DNA of 64,000 nt, taken from contig JALQPE010002916.1 in NCBI GenBank assembly GCA_030407315.1, positions 1 through 64,000 on the forward strand. Reading direction: 5' to 3'. The DNA is from Asparagopsis taxiformis. Its lineage: Eukaryota > Rhodophyta > Florideophyceae > Bonnemaisoniales > Bonnemaisoniaceae. Shown here piece after piece: positions 10,200 through 22,167 of the stretch (positions are counted from its first letter, which is position 1; each line of letters begins with the position of its first letter). Below the pieces are notes generated by a model. It saw nothing but the letters and a program-made list of their open reading frames with translations. It had not been told where the DNA came from and searched no databases. The position numbers and the translations under genes were made by a program.

Positions 10200-13100
10200 T
10201 CAGATATCTAAACGCTCCCAGTAGTTGACATTGAAGGGAGGCTGTAGCAACTTCTCCCTGGAAGTTCGCAGTGATAGATGGGACCGGATAGGATGCTGGT
10301 ACCTCACCGAAGAACGACCCTCCGCGAATCCCATTCCTCCGTGATACACGTCCGTTCGGCATACAAGCAGGGAATACGGTGGGATGCGCACGTTCGTCAC
10401 TGGCACGCGGTACTTTTCTTTCGCTGGATGACTTAGGCACACATGGCTGAACTTGGCGATACGAATGATGAACCCATCCGCACCAGCAGCCATCATGAAA
10501 TATGATGGCGAGTTGAGAGGACCAGTTCCAGTTCCCTCACGGACGGGAACATCGGTATGCATAAGTTGCTCCTGACTACCTTCTGCGGTCAAAATCAGAC
10601 GAAGACCCGTTTCTGGAAAGACCACCGCTTCTTCTCTTCCAAACCCGAGCTTCAGGTTCTCCGCACAAATCGCCTTACCTAGCTCCAGAATCAGCTTGTT
10701 CCTGTACTGCCGCGCGCTTTCTTGCTCAAGGTCATCGCAGATGCTTTTCCGGTCCGTCTTGAATACACCAGTGCTGTCTTTCGGTCGAAGTGGTTTCCAC
10801 GGGTTCTTCTGACTTGCACTTGAGCCACTTGTAGTACCTTGGAATGTGCTGGCCATCTGTGTGAATAACTCGTGCGTAGCTGCTCCCACTGTAGTAGAAG
10901 AGAAAATGTCTTGCAACACCACGTAACCAAGCTCGTCGATCATTCTTCTCTGGTAGCTGAAGTATTGTTGGCTTTCACAAGAACCGAGGGGACATACCAA
11001 AGTAGAGTAGCCTGCAGCTGCTTCCATTATCTCCGTCCGGATTGTATCAATGTCTTCTTCTGTGATATAATACTTCATTCTCGAGTTGGAAGGAACGCAT
11101 AAAGGCAGCTTCTCAGGTATGTCCTCTGCGAATGTGCGGTCTGGAAGGGAGTTTTCTTGCTCGTCAGTGAAGAGTGGTGCTTCTTCTCCAGTCGTTCGTT
11201 TCTTGCATTGACTCTACTCTTCTTTTCCCGGGGAGGCCCAATCTCAATGTTGTCATCCGGCGTATTGGGCTCAGAAAACTTCGCGCTAGTATCTTCCCTT
11301 CTTCGCTTCTTATCCAACCTGGACTCGTTTTCATCGCCGCTTCCACCAGAACTCCTGCTTCTTCCCGAATTCTCCTTGTCCACTTCGGCCGGGCTAGTGC
11401 TGTAAGTTTCTGGTGTCCTGATTCGAAGTTTCAATATCACAGAGCGGTTCTGCGCATCTCCAGCTTGTTGTCCAGGCGTGTCTATGTCCATGCGACCACT
11501 ATTGTCCAAGTTGATATCCAGACTTTGCGTATCGCCGCTTTGTTTCCTTCCCTGAGGAAGATCTTCTCTGACAATCCTTCCCGGCGAATTATCCCTGGCA
11601 CGACTTTCCCGCTCTGCCCTTGAAGCTGAAAGACGTTCCTGTTCTTTTTGGAGAACAGCAAGACGTTCTGCTTCCCTCTTCTCAGCTGCTGCAAGACGCG
11701 TGGCAGGACGTTCCTGTCCTCCCTCTTTTGCTGCGGCAGGACGGTCTTCTGCTTCTTTCGGGGTGCTCAGAGGTGCCTCTTCTATTGCTTTCGTCGCGAC
11801 AGCAGGAATCACTTCTTCAGCCACCACATTTGGAGTAATTTCCTGTTCTTCCTCCACAACAGCAGAAACTTCCTGCTCTGCTTGGGCTTCGGCAGATACT
11901 CCTTCTTCTGCTTGAACAGGACCAGAAGTTTCCACAGTTTCCTTCTCTGTAGAATTATTTCCCTGTTCTGCGGCAGTAGGTGCTTCTTCGTCTTCTGCTT
12001 TGGCGCCATCAACAAGTGCTTTTTCTATTTCTCCGGGGGTCATGCGATTCCGTTCCCTCTCCTCCTCCGCTTTCGTCTCCTGCATTGCCTTTGTCCCGGT
12101 AGCATATTCCAGTTTGTCGTAAAAACTGTTTGTAAACATCCCGTTCTTGGTTCTCAGACTGCTACTGTCTACCACGTCGTCATGAAAGTCGACAAGGACG
12201 AATACAATGCGCTCTCCAATGCGATGATCATTATCCCCGACCTCCTTCGCGTTTTCTGCTGCCAAATCCGTTCGCACGAATTCCTCCATCGTTGCAGAGT
12301 TCAACCACTTGCGGACGACCTCTGCCATATCATAGATGGCCAACAGAGCCAGTAGCCAAGTGCGCATCGTGAACGGACTTCCGCTTCCGATATTTCTGAC
12401 AAGTCCTCTCTTCCTCCTCATCCTTGTCCACGACGCTGTCATCTCGAGCACAAACCACTGGAACCACTCCTTATCGCGCGTCCCGCGTCCGTCCGTGCCA
12501 TTGCGGAATATTGCGTTATTGACAAGATCGAGCACGCACCCGTACATATCGGCAGAGTCAATTCGAGAAAAGTCCGGATCTCTTCCCTCGGTTCTTGCAT
12601 CCTCGATTTCTCTGTTCCTATCCAAAGCATTGTAAACGCTAGGGATAGAGCTCCAGTACACGAAAGCAACGCTGTCTGTGCGATTGAACCCCTTCGCAAT
12701 GTTGATGTACTGCCTATACGAGTTCTCCGAACGGTTCCTGTCGGACGGCAGAATATAGCTCACTTCTTTCAGAATAGGAATAAGCCGGACAACAGGAAGA
12801 TCCATCTGGTTGGAAAACCTGAGAAACTCTATGACCGCACACACATTGTCGGCAATGCTCACAGAAGCGACATCGTGAGTTTGTATATTGGCTTCGAGAG
12901 ACAGTTTCAGAACCTCCAGCGCATCGAAAATTAGACGCCCGTTCGGCGCAATCAACTGTTGTACCCAAACCAATTCCAAGGAATCCCTGTTCTTTCCTGA
13001 GTACTTCTCCAGGCATAGTTGCAGAGCAGCTATGCGATGAGAGCCATCGATGCAGTAAAACTCGTCTCCTTCGTTATCTTCCATTTTGCAGACTGTAATC

Positions 13101-13459
13101 ATAGTTCCAGTGGTAGAGAAACCTCTATCCATGAAAATGCTGGCCAGTTCGTTTACACGACCCGGTCGCACCAAACGGGAGGTCACTGTCGGAAATTTCA
13201 CTTTGCGAGGATCAACTTGCACTTTAGAAGAGCTGTACTGAGCAATAGTGATGCTTTTCTCTTCAGCAGAAGGAGAATTGCTCTTCTCCGCTGTAGTATT
13301 CATGATACTATTGTCTCCCATTGTAATCCCTGCAATCTCAGTTCGTTCAATCGGTTCTCTGTTCAAATGTTGTGTAGACGATGAAATCCACAATTGTGGT
13401 ACCTCCGAGTGCGCTTCCCGTCTCTCAGCTTCCTCTCTTATACTGTCCGGACAAGACAT
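10200..13459 (-). CDS. ParB-like domain + Fe(II)/2OG dioxygenase, copy 2, with one frame break
   Basis: ATG at 13459 opens a 794-residue frame with a ParB-like core (YCIDGSHRIAALQ), an alpha-helical middle, and a long Glu/Ala-rich low-complexity tail. The dioxygenase lies in another frame, 11200 to 10200, with QLMHTDVPV (HxD), DVYHGGMGF (distal His) and PIRSHLSL (Arg). Reading that frame upstream gives APLFTDEQENSLPDR before MKYYITEED. This matches AQENPIPDS...MKYYMES in copy 1, so the shown ATG at 11078 lies inside the domain and the gene is one unit broken near 11200. The break is at a different place from copy 1, which favours independent decay. The catalytic residues remain. Confidence 0.72.
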
Positions 13460-14159
13460 TCCCTACCTACGTTCAGTCCTGATGAACCTTACGCTGCACC
13501 CGCTCAGCACCTCTGACTCTACCTGATCCTGATACCTCCACAAAGCGTTTAGCCCTTTCCATCAATCTACACCTAATAGTATGTACCTCTAGCGCATATA
13601 ATGCAATCGAACCCGTTTACCTCACCACGTCAATTATCATTCATATTCCAACAACCTATTTCATCCACACTCTCCACCTCGCTTCTTCTTCCGTACCATT
13701 GATTCCTATCAATCGATTCTACGTGAGTTTTATACATTTACTACGATCCACCTCTCCTACAAGTCTGAAAAATTCATTTCTACACTAACTTTTGCTACTC
13801 ACAAATGAACGGTTCCCGTGCAGGCCACTGCTTGAATTTCTTCCTATTGGCGTACTCGGCTGCAAAGGATTCATAGACTATTTAAACGGTGATCATATAA
13901 ATGGTTTTCAATGTGCTCCAATGGACAATACACCAAAGAACATCAATATGAATTCATTTCAACTACCTATTCACTACTGCGATTCAGTTTTCTTGCATAC
14001 CAAATCTCATTGCGTTCCTACCCTAGTCGATTCAAAATGCTTCCTCTTCGTCAGTTGATCAATATTCCTTATTCCTTACAACGAGCAGGTCCTCTGGACA
14101 TCCTAAAGTTGGTTACTTAACCTTAACTATCGATGAATTTGCTGTAATGAAACGTTTTC
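13460..14159. other. Intergenic, no gene seen
   Basis: AT-rich sequence between ParB-dioxygenase copy 2 and array D. Only short ORFs with no recognisable domain are present. Confidence 0.6.
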
Positions 14160-14673
14160 TTACAGCAAAGTCATCGTTACGATGACTTTGCTGTAAGAAA
14201 AGAAAACATTACAGCAGCCATGATTTCTTTACCGGGTAAAAAAATTGTGGCCGCTGTAATGAAACGTTTTCTTACAGCAAAGTCATCGTTACGATGACTT
14301 TGCTGTAAGAAAAGAAAACATTACAGTAGCCATGATTTCTTTACCGGGTAAAAAATTGTGGCCGCTGTAATGAAACGTTTTCTTACAGCAAAGTCATCGT
14401 AACGATGACTTTGCTGTAAGAAAGCAAATCATTACAGCGGCCACAATTTTTTTACCCGGTAAAATTTCTTGCTGATTTTTTACCCGGTAAAAAATTCTTC
14501 GGCCACTGCAAGGAAACGGTTCCTTACAGCAAAGTCATCGTTACGATGACTTTGCTGTAAGAAAGCAAATCATTACAGCTGCCACGATTTTTTTACCCGG
14601 TAAAACATTCTTGGCCACTGTAATGGAAACGTTTTCTTACAGCAAAGTCATCGTAACGATGACTTTGCTGTAA
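14160..14673. repeat. Array D: five 37-bp odd palindromes
   Basis: Cores start at 14160, 14272, 14383, 14524 and 14637 (spacing 112, 111, 141, 113 bp). This is the longest and best preserved array. It separates ParB-dioxygenase copy 2 from the 3' end of the transposase gene. Confidence 0.93.
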
Positions 14674-14794
14674 GCATACCTCCCTCCATCCTCTCAGATC
14701 CTCTCCCCACTACTTTGCACCAATCCACCACCGCCCTAGAGTGTACAATTCATATGTGATGCATCTGGTTATTCATTTTATTCTTCCCTAAAAA

Positions 14795-17700
14795 TCATGC
14801 AGCCCTCGGTGGAAATCCGTCTCGCCTACATAGTGCATATATCTCTCCACCCTCCAGCAGTCCGGGTCCGTGCCTTACCTCCCTCATGTTCTCATCATAT
14901 TCGCATACACTCCCATTGCAATAGTGCATACCAAACACCTCAGTGACTCCCTCACTCATCTCCACAATTACTGTTCGTCGCCTCTCTTCGACCTTGAACA
15001 CTCCTTCATCAGTTTTTTGCAAACCCAGGCAAACTCCATAAGCTGTACCTTGCTCATCTCTCGCACTCTCGTTCCTCAGGATAAAGAACGCTAGAACAAT
15101 AAAAAACCGCGGTTCATAATTAATTCTTCCCCGCATTATCTCTGATGTGAGACGAGACGCCGGGTACAGAATCGCTTGTGAAGTTGCACCATCCTCACAT
15201 TTCATCTGTTCAGGGCAAACAGCATGGATGATAGCTCCTGATTCTAGAGAGCCAGACCTCTGCACTGTTTTCCTTCCCCACTCTGTCGTAGTGCTTCTAG
15301 AAACTCTTCTCACCCATTCGGCATACTTTCCACACCCGCTTGTTCCGCTTCCGTACCTTTCGGTAAAGAACCGTTTGAAAACACCTACAGCACCCTCTGC
15401 CATATCACATTTTCCATTCATGTACTCCTTGACCTCGTCAATAGATATACCTCCATGCCCTCTCCACGTCACAATTTCACCATCCGCCGACAATATCTTT
15501 CCTCGACGCTGGGAGAGAAGCTGGAGAACCGGTTCCTGGAAGCAGTTTTTCACTACCTCGTCTTCCACATCTATTTCTCTCCCTAGCTCCTGTGAAAGAA
15601 CGTTGACCATTTGAGAGCATTCGGACGAGGACCAATGTTGTGGCTCCATGCCGATTTCGCGCAAAACAATGGCCACTCTCGTCTGCCAGTCATCCGCAAG
15701 AACTAATTCCAGCGCTGAAAGCTGTTCGCTTTGGTGATTGGACATTCTCACACCTTTCTTCAGCGGCTGATGCATCCGTTCGAATATAAGCTCCTGCACG
15801 TGCTTCACAGAGCCGTAGGCAGGAAGCGTATGAACACAAAACTCGACAAGACGATGAACATTAGGCTTGTCCAAATGTGCTCCTGCTCCCTTCACTTTCC
15901 GACAATACTCATTCAACGTCTCCACGTAGTCTACAGTTCTTCCCAGAATGTATTCATTCCTGCCACCTTCTCCGTCAGCCGTCTCTACTTCATGGGGACC
16001 GTCTTTCCACCATACGGGCATGAAACTAATACACGAAACCAGCTTCTGAAACATCACTACTAGTTTGACGGCCCCATCAAATTTTTCACGATGACCTTCC
16101 CCTTTCCCATCCATCATTCGAGCTGCGTTTTCGAATGCCATAGGTGCTATCAGAAGCACACTGAATATGTCACTCATGTTCATGGAAAGCAGATTGTTGG
16201 TTCCAAATAAACGGTTCTGCCTTCCCATCCTGAACTTCTTCAGAGCGCCCAGAATTTGCAATTCAGCTACCTCTCGAATTCGTGGGCTGGCAGCTGAAAT
16301 ACAAGCGTTCAGTACATCTTGTGCCAGTCCAGACAATAGATGGTCAGGTGCTATCACTGCGGAACGGTACGGGTCAAAAATTGCTGGGACAACTGAAACT
16401 CCGTTTTCCGTCTTCGGTACTTCTTCCTGCACTGCTTCCAAGGAAGTGCTCAGGACATGAAATGGTAAATCTTCCCCTTCTTCTGCAGCCAGTCCGAGAG
16501 TGCGAAGCTGGGTTTCTGTGGCATCCTTACGTGTCGATGCATTCCGATACTTGCTCCTGGCATGCGTCGATGTTTGCCCGTTCACTACCGAAGTGTATGC
16601 ATTCTTCGTGCCACCAGTACTGCTCAGGTCATATTTGCGGAAACTGCAGATGTGGCACGGAGAGTTTGATGTGTGTCCAAGAACATCCAGGGTATGTGAA
16701 ACTGCAGGATAGTCTCCAATGCTCCCCACTGGGTCTAGAAATACCACAATATCTTCTCCCTCTGCATTTTTCGTTGGGAAACCCTCTGTGCTTCCTCGCA
16801 CTATATCTTGAACGATATATCGCAATACACAATTTGTGGACACTCCCGGAGGTGGCAAACCAATCACTCGAACCGCTTGGTAGCTTCCCCTTTTCCGAGG
16901 CGGTAGATTGAGAGGTAACATATAGCATCCACCAAAACTTCCCTTCCTGCTTGTGAATGGTTCAAAGTCATCCGTGTAAAGGAGAAATCGGTAAACAAAG
17001 TAGTTTCGACCATCCTCCAGCTTTCCCCAACATGGTGCATCTTCTCGCGGAGACGCTGGGTGCCATTGCGACCTGTGGTCTCCGAAACCATCCGAGAACA
17101 CCCCTGAAACACGAATTTCTTCATAGTTGGGGCTTCCTAGTCTATCGGGCGGGTTTCTGGCTTCAGCAAAGCTCGCGCCCGGTGAAAAGCAAAGTAACAT
17201 GGTGGATGCTTCTCCGACCTGCTCTTTCAAATACCTGTTCACCAATACGACGTGTGGAACAATATCACCCTCTTCCATTCCAATTGGTAATAGAACGGTT
17301 ATCACGTCCCCAGCTCGTGTTCCTTTTCCCTTGGCTCCTGCTCCGATTACACATTGCGATATCGCTCGCAGAGCATGCTGCCTCTCCCATTCCAATAGAT
17401 GTGACATTCGCGGCTGCAGATATTTTTCGACATGCACATCATGCTCACCGTCGTGTCGAGCCTCATAGGTAACTATGGTCCTAGCATGAAGTTCCCACAA
17501 CGACGTAACCGCCACTCTTCTCCTCTTCGGTTTCCCACCATCTCTGTCATTCTTCCTGAACCCTTTTGCTCTTTCGATGACGGCAACCTGACGAGCTCCT
17601 GGATGACATCGGATTCGAATTGCTGTTCCATCAGGTACATAAATGTGCTTCAAACCCTTTTTCCCATCGCTGTCAATGGGAACAACTGCTGTGCGAACGA

Positions 17701-18598
17701 ATGGGTCGCTCAAAACACCCCTCCTGCACTTTGCAATGAACGAATCTTCAATGCTGCACTCTGCGGTTGATTTTTCTCCTTCCGAGCTTCGATTGTTCGC
17801 ATCACTGCGGAATGCTTTAAAGATTGGTCGAGTCTGGACATCTTTCAGAGCCCATGTGCTTGGGAGTACAATACGAACTTTCGCCATTCCTCCACAATTG
17901 TCTCTGTCATCTGTTGTTCCACGGGTTCCTACTGCACCTCGATGCTGTGCAGCTCTTGCTCCGCTCTTTCGAAGGTCTATCGGAAACTCGATGTCACAGC
18001 TCTTTGCATAGCAGTGTTTCCTCAAGAATGGTAGTATCTTCTGTCGCATCACAGAGTCCGACGGGACGTGCTCACTTGGATCTCTGCGGAAATTCATTCC
18101 GAACAGGGTACCTTCATAGTGGGCTCTTGTCATTCTTTGAGTTCCACTCAGCTGAAGAGCCCCATACATCGCAGGCCATTGTAGTAATGCCTTGAAATCA
18201 CCACATGCTTCATCCCCAGCATTTCGGTCTATCGGGCCTCCAGTTGAAATGGAATCAGAACCTCGTCCGGTTGCTTCTTCCGATTCCATTAGCGTGCTCG
18301 ATGCTACGTAGATGTCACTTCCAGCTTCATCGTTGTTGCTGTACACATCAATACAACCTTCTATTGTGTCACCCATAGGGATTGGGGACTCCAATAGGTC
18401 ATCTGTGGTACACTCACGTCGTAGCTCATTACCTCTCGGGATTTCTTTGTTCATGCAGGCTGCATCACTGCTGCGGATTTCTCCCTGCAGTTTCCCAGGA
18501 AGCTGTTTACTGGGACTGGCCACATTGAGTGAATCGAATCTCGCCTTTGTCCTACGACTTGTGGTTTTCTTTCGAATAGGAGTCCGTCTCGGAGCCAT
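14795..18598 (-). CDS. Large DDE-type transposase, KDZ/CMC (Plavaka/EnSpm-like)
   Basis: A single 1267-residue ORF with ATG at 18598 and a basic, Lys/Arg-rich N-terminus. Three blocks resemble the core of KDZ and EnSpm/Plavaka transposases. FLDPVGSIGDYPAV plus GHTSNSPCHICSF lies near residues 616-650 and fits the 'GD-P...GH...PC-x2-C' zinc-site block. DHLLSGLAQDVL near 750 fits the 'D-x-M/L-H-N-L-L-x-G' block. ERMHQPLKKGVRMSNH near 942 fits the 'E-x2-H-x-x-x-K' block that carries the last acidic residue. No stop or frameshift is seen, so it may be active. It would cut and move elements with matching ends. The intact gene sits just beyond array D, and it is a candidate mover of the neighbouring cassettes. 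Family placement is by motif memory, not alignment. Confidence 0.62.
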   Translation of the reverse strand: MAPRRTPIRKKTTSRRTKARFDSLNVASPSKQLPGKLQGEIRSSDAACMNKEIPRGNELRRECTTDDLLESPIPMGDTIEGCIDVYSNNDEAGSDIYVASSTLMESEEATGRGSDSISTGGPIDRNAGDEACGDFKALLQWPAMYGALQLSGTQRMTRAHYEGTLFGMNFRRDPSEHVPSDSVMRQKILPFLRKHCYAKSCDIEFPIDLRKSGARAAQHRGAVGTRGTTDDRDNCGGMAKVRIVLPSTWALKDVQTRPIFKAFRSDANNRSSEGEKSTAECSIEDSFIAKCRRGVLSDPFVRTAVVPIDSDGKKGLKHIYVPDGTAIRIRCHPGARQVAVIERAKGFRKNDRDGGKPKRRRVAVTSLWELHARTIVTYEARHDGEHDVHVEKYLQPRMSHLLEWERQHALRAISQCVIGAGAKGKGTRAGDVITVLLPIGMEEGDIVPHVVLVNRYLKEQVGEASTMLLCFSPGASFAEARNPPDRLGSPNYEEIRVSGVFSDGFGDHRSQWHPASPREDAPCWGKLEDGRNYFVYRFLLYTDDFEPFTSRKGSFGGCYMLPLNLPPRKRGSYQAVRVIGLPPPGVSTNCVLRYIVQDIVRGSTEGFPTKNAEGEDIVVFLDPVGSIGDYPAVSHTLDVLGHTSNSPCHICSFRKYDLSSTGGTKNAYTSVVNGQTSTHARSKYRNASTRKDATETQLRTLGLAAEEGEDLPFHVLSTSLEAVQEEVPKTENGVSVVPAIFDPYRSAVIAPDHLLSGLAQDVLNACISAASPRIREVAELQILGALKKFRMGRQNRLFGTNNLLSMNMSDIFSVLLIAPMAFENAARMMDGKGEGHREKFDGAVKLVVMFQKLVSCISFMPVWWKDGPHEVETADGEGGRNEYILGRTVDYVETLNEYCRKVKGAGAHLDKPNVHRLVEFCVHTLPAYGSVKHVQELIFERMHQPLKKGVRMSNHQSEQLSALELVLADDWQTRVAIVLREIGMEPQHWSSSECSQMVNVLSQELGREIDVEDEVVKNCFQEPVLQLLSQRRGKILSADGEIVTWRGHGGISIDEVKEYMNGKCDMAEGAVGVFKRFFTERYGSGTSGCGKYAEWVRRVSRSTTTEWGRKTVQRSGSLESGAIIHAVCPEQMKCEDGATSQAILYPASRLTSEIMRGRINYEPRFFIVLAFFILRNESARDEQGTAYGVCLGLQKTDEGVFKVEERRRTVIVEMSEGVTEVFGMHYCNGSVCEYDENMREVRHGPGLLEGGEIYALCRRDGFPPRAA

Positions 18599-19499
18599 CT
18601 TGATGTTTTTGTTCTTTTCTTCTTCGCTCAGTTTTGTTGCATAGAATACAACTCTAAACTTCTATGACATGACTACTATCTCAATACAGTACTACTACTT
18701 TTAACCGTTACGAAACCTTTCCAGGCTTTCATTCGATCCAATGAACTGGTTCACCACAATGCTTTGCCCTATGCTCATTGCTTTATGCACATTGATTGCT
18801 ATTTCATCCGGACTCAACATCGTTTTGCTATCTTGTATCGCATCCCCTAACCACAAACCCAGCCAAGATGTATCCATTTCCGGAAAACGGCCGTTTATTT
18901 CGCAGTGATGCTCTAGGCACTAATACTGAATCTGATTTTCTCATACACGTACTTCCTACTCGTATACTCTACCATTTTCGGCCCTATTTACAAGTTGAAA
19001 GCACAATCTCTCGTTGAATCGTACTCGGTGTGATATCTTAAATTAGCATAAATTTATATATTGCAATGCAGATTCACTGCTCGCTTGCAACATGAAAATT
19101 ATAAAATTTCTCCCACACTGCTGTTTCCTAGCCGCCCACATCCACGTGGCCCGCTTTGACTGCCTGCCAAGTGTGCTCAGAGCATGCAATGACGTCATCG
19201 ATATATACCGTCCAAATCATCACTGGAAGCGCGGACTCCTCGTCCAGGAAAGTGCGCCATTTTTCCTACTCCTCGCCTCCCCCTTTCCAGTAGGCCCGAT
19301 ATGCTAGTGTTTTTCCTATATTTCTGTAGTGATGACGTCATTATAGACTAGAGAAGGCGGTAGAAGATACAATAATTTTGCGCCTGTTCTGCCAGGTCAT
19401 GTGCTTCAAAGCGTAATTCGCACCCTAGGTATCGTTTTTCTGGGCCTCCCATCGCACCGCTCCGTTTCAAATTCATCCCTCTATTGTTAGAGTACACGT
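18599..19499. other. Intergenic with two ATGACGTCAT palindromes
   Basis: No gene is seen. The 10-bp bZIP/CRE-type palindrome ATGACGTCAT occurs at 19189-19198 and again at 19332-19341, upstream of the hairpin locus at 19560. These may be its promoter elements. Confidence 0.45.
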
Positions 19500-20140
19500 C
19501 ATTTCCGCCCGCAGAGTGCTACTTAAACAACAGATTCTGGAGATCCCTGTTTCCATCTTCATATCCGTCGGAAGCAAAGCAACAACCCTGGCCGTGGAAG
19601 CCGTATAGATCATCTAAACTGCTTCCAAAGCGTAAGTTTTAGATCATCAATACGGCTCCCAAGGCCAAAGTTGTTGCTTTGTCTCCGACGGATATGAACC
19701 ATGATGGTACGTTTCCACAACTCACGCCACTAACCCAGTTTTCTATTCGTTTTCTCTTTCTCAGGTTTCCAGTCGGTGAGTGTTCCAATTCTACTTTCAT
19801 TTATCTTTCTCTCTTACCACTTCTCCACTAATTTTCTTTTCTGCCTGTGAGTACATATCTCAATTTGGGATGCAATGGTATTTGTTAAGGTACGTTAGTC
19901 TCCTAATCACCATCAATTTCCCTCTCCAATTCAACGTCACTAACTTGTTTCCTTTCTCTACATCATTTTTTCTTCTTCTCTTCATTTCCTAGCTTATTCA
20001 TGCAGCTCAATCAGTTGATAGATTTCTAGACTTTTCTAGTAGTTTTAGTTTTACTCGTCGGAATAGTGTTAGTTGTAGTAGCATTTTTAACATAGGGATT
20101 GTTTATTCTCAATGTAGCCTGCGCAAATAAACAAATCCAG
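19500..20140 (+). ncRNA. Putative spliced non-coding transcript hosting the hairpin
   Basis: Downstream of the hairpin are strong intron signatures. GTACGT at 19707 runs to TTTCTCAG at 19764 with CACTAAC before the acceptor. GTACGTTAG at 19890 runs to TTTCCTAG at 19992 with CACTAAC near 19937 and a long pyrimidine tract. A GTGAGT donor lies at 19776. No protein-coding exons join across them. An AATAAA lies near 20126. Exon limits are approximate. Confidence 0.4.
19560..19696 (+). ncRNA. Long imperfect hairpin, miRNA-precursor-like
   Basis: The arms at 19560-19619 and about 19638-19696 pair over roughly 60 positions with about ten scattered mismatches. CATATCCGTCGG at the 5' base pairs with CCGACGGATATG at the 3' base, and GCAAAGCAACAAC pairs with GTTGTTGCTTTG. 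The loop is about 18 nt. Interspersed mismatches in a single stem fit a miRNA precursor better than a fresh inverted duplication. A decayed MITE with fold-back structure is the main alternative. Putative introns lie just downstream. Confidence 0.5.
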
Positions 20141-20400
20141 AGTGAAGCTTCCCATATCGCACCCTCTTAGATTGCTACCTATCCTACCGCGTATACCTCT
20201 CGCTAGCTCATAGTCACTACGAAATAAAAATTCCTAGCCGTACTATTCTGTCCATTCCCATATGAATACCGTCCATGCCCCATCCTCATAGCGCTAGAAC
20301 TGCCTTCCTCTACCCCAGAAAGATGCCCACGACAGCGTGACGCTCCATCTCATCCACCACTCCCAGACACCGAATTTTACTATATCAGGACACTACTTTT

Positions 20401-20856
20401 ACTGTCTCCAGGTGCTGCCCAGGGCAGCACGAAATACTGTCTCCAGGTGCTGCCCAGGGCAGCACGAAATACTGTCTCCAGGTGCTGCCCAGGGCAGCAC
20501 GAAATACTGTCTCCAGGTGCTGCCCAGGGCAGCACGAAATACTGTCTACAGGTGCTGCCCAGGGCAGCACAAAGTACTGTCTACAGGTGCTGCCCAGGGC
20601 AGCACGAAATACTGTCTACAGGTGCTGCCCAGGGCAGCACAAAGTACTGTCTACAGGTGCTGCCCAGGGCAGTGAAATCACTGTCTACAGGTACTGCCCA
20701 GGACAGTGAAAATCACTGTCTCCAGGTACTGCCCAGGACAGTGAAAATCACTGTCTCCAGGTACTGCCCAGGACAGTGAAAATCACTGTCTCCAGGTACT
20801 GCCCAGGACAGTGAAAATCACTGTCTCCAGGTACTGCCCAGGACAGTGCACCGTGT
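20401..20856. repeat. 35/36-bp tandem array, about 13 units
   Basis: The unit starts ACTGTCTCCAGGTGCTGCCC and contains the palindrome GCTGCCCAGGGCAGC. The sequence shifts in order along the array: GCTGCCC...GGGCAGC units first, then a CTACAGG variant, then ACTGCCCAGGACAGT units of 36 bp. This is the pattern left by stepwise local duplication. Confidence 0.93.
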
Positions 20857-20984
20857 TGGTTCCATCTATTGTCCCAGGCAGCGTATTTCACTATCCGGCC
20901 ATGTTGCCTTGGCCAATACAAAACACTATCCGCCAACACTGCCCAGTACAGTAAATTACATCATATCCAACTATTGAATAAATC

Positions 20985-21190
20985 ATTAATTTTTACTGTC
21001 TCCATTCACTGCCTCAGACAGTACTGTGAGACAGTGTTTTTTACTGTCTGCAGACAGTGTTCCGTACTGTCTGCCAGACAGTGCAAATCACTGTCTCCAA
21101 GTGTGGCATTAATTTTCATTTGCCGCATAGTGATTTTTACTGTCTCAGACAGTAAAAATCACTGTCTCGCAGTACTGTCTGAGGCCCCCT
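20985..21190. repeat. Irregular ACTGTC/GACAGT palindromes
   Basis: ACTGTC and GACAGT half-sites alternate many times, with palindromes such as ACTGTCTCAGACAGT. They look like degenerate continuations of the 35-bp array. The block ends at CAACACCGTAGTG, also found at 29637-29649. Confidence 0.75.
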
Positions 21191-22000
21191 TTTCAACACC
21201 GTAGTGTTGGGAATTTCGTCCCTCTCCTACCTTGGGAAGGGTGAGCTTGAAATTGTGAAGTCGGGAACTTCGCGAAGGGATGGTTTCGACGACTTTAGGC
21301 GGCTTTGAAGAGCAATCTTTGTCTTGTTCACCCATTCTGAAGTACCTCAGAAGTTTAGTATTGCGCGAGGAGCACGACAAATTTCGAACACCATTTTCTC
21401 ACGACAGAGATTCTGGCGGTCGAAATTCAAACTCGCTAAAATGGACTAGAGTCGGTGTGAACACCTCTAGGACCTCTGAAAAAAGTACTGCTCGCACAAT
21501 TTCCGAGGCTATAAGAGGATGTGCTTTCCAATTGGAATCTATGCTTAATATTAATATCAAGCATAGATTATCGGTGCGCAAAATATACTCCTGGTGCTGT
21601 GTAGCACATTGACTATACAAAACCATCAACGAATTCGTTAACTCGTTACAATACACTCTACTCTCAAGTAAGTATGAATCTAGATATTCATGAATAAGTG
21701 CACTTTAGTGTAAATCTACATCGATGGTTATGAAGTAAGTTAGCCTAAGAGGGTAGGCATGCCATGCATGGAGTAAAATGGAGGCGGTAGTATAAGTAGA
21801 CAATCGCAGCTGCGATTTTACCACTAGTGGTAGACATTTCTACTATACCTACGAATATACCTGCAGGTATTCAATTCTCTGGAGGGGCGTGTGGAGTGAG
21901 ACCAGAGGCACGGTGCGTCACAGGAAGGGAGGCTGGGATGATGAAGGAGGACTAGAGAAATGAGAGAGAGTTTGTTGAGGCATGATTCTAGCTCTAGTAC
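21190..22000 (+). repeat. Relic copy of the array-flanking module
   Basis: It contains GGAATTTCGTCCCTCTCC near 21210, GGGATGGTTTCGACGAC near 21277 and GAGGCTGGGATGATGAAGGAGGAC near 21928. They are in the same order as at 3600-4130. No gene is seen. Confidence 0.6.
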
Positions 22001-22167
22001 ATAACTAAATTGCTCCTCCACAGGCCACGGTAATCGATTCCAGCAGTCCAAGAAAAAATGGACTATATGAATGCTTCATTTCAATATCAGCACTGTGCAG
22101 TTGAGCCCCTTCAAGGTCCAAAACCTTGTCTAGAGTACGCTTCCCGGCCACTTGGAGGCATCCAGAC

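Noticed and set aside
10200..11078. Independent short dioxygenase gene starting at the ATG at 11078
   Set aside because: The same frame upstream reads sequence matching the linker of copy 1, and the ATG falls inside the conserved MKYY block, so it is the 3' part of a broken gene.
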